Shown here: positions 34,961 to 34,989 of the stretch, one piece after another
Numbering within the stretch: position 1 is the first letter of the stretch
Layout of the letters: every line of letters starts with the position of its first letter
IMG/VR virus record: IMGVR_UViG_3300042309_000652
Span: 1-34,989 of that record
Length of the DNA: 34,989 nt
Direction: 5' to 3' (one strand)
Source of the DNA: a virus
Position numbers and translations under genes: made by a program
The notes under the pieces: generated by a model
Database searches by the model: none
The model's input: only the letters and a program-made list of their open reading frames with translations
Told to the model about the DNA's origin: nothing

Positions 34961-34989
34961 GGAATTGCCTCCGTGGTTTGAGTTTATCT
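34864..34989. repeat. Terminal direct repeat, right copy (126 bp)
   Basis: Identical to 19-144. It contains the tail tube start with its ribosome site and, at the very end, the last codons of the tail completion gene. Joining the window here to 145 gives an uninterrupted gene order and a genome of about 34,845 bp. Confidence 0.9.

Noticed and set aside
34864-34989. Direct terminal repeat as a biological long terminal repeat
   Set aside because: Length near a common maximum k-mer, position inside genes and the artefact at base 1 fit assembly overlap better; coverage data would be needed to claim otherwise.

Overview
The window is a near-complete, almost certainly circularly assembled genome of a tailed double-stranded DNA bacteriophage (Caudoviricetes) with GC-rich DNA. 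The last 126 bases (34864-34989) repeat positions 19-144 exactly, so the unique genome is about 34.85 kb. The first 18-20 bases are an inverted copy of bases 60-79 and look like an assembly artefact. A Mu-type head module (DUF935 portal, gpF-like protein, protease-scaffold), a lambda-type -1 frameshift in the tail chaperone gene, a tail tube protein and a short tape-measure candidate suggest a siphovirus-like particle with a short tail. Gene families such as BPSL0761, Sipho_Gp157, ERF, DUF1376 and RusA, together with strong AGGAG ribosome sites, point to a Gram-negative, probably proteobacterial host. I cannot name the host. No integrase, repressor or excisionase was recognised, so a strictly lytic phage is the simplest reading.

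Layout. Nearly everything is on the minus strand and runs leftward through the circle junction. From the divergent control region at about 20.1-20.37 kb leftward come: a small early gene, an ERF annealase, Gp157, a DnaA-tail-like protein, a cytosine methyltransferase, a DUF1376 replication protein, a row of small ATGA-coupled genes, a PD-(D/E)xK-like nuclease, RusA, a metallophosphoesterase, an HExxH protein, a membrane/lysis-like group (10.75-12.5 kb), small and large terminase, portal, gpF-like protein, two proteins sharing an SRPG motif, protease-scaffold, decoration protein, major capsid protein, connector and tail completion. Across the junction (34.96 kb downward) follow tail tube, the G/G-T chaperone, a virion protein with a carbohydrate-binding-like domain, a terminator candidate, a tape-measure candidate, two large tail proteins, a very cysteine-rich protein, a zinc-ribbon protein and a second copy of the carbohydrate-binding-like virion protein (ends 22.89 kb).

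The only plus-strand genes are a cluster of six small early genes (20.37-22.38 kb) behind a TTGACA promoter, followed by a stretch of about 200 nt packed with inverted repeats that ends in an intrinsic terminator (candidate noncoding RNA), then one more small gene.

The observations I rate highest are: (1) a 13-residue peptide shared by the N terminus of the major capsid protein and the protease-scaffold junction, next to a possible internal scaffold start; (2) an SRPG(x)PERF motif repeated in two adjacent head-operon proteins, joining distinct modules; (3) the structured RNA candidate at about 22390-22587; (4) a 43-cysteine tail-region protein; (5) an ERF annealase fused to an OB-like domain with an SSB-type acidic tip; (6) an early-gene leader octamer and a TTTCCTA array in the divergent control region.
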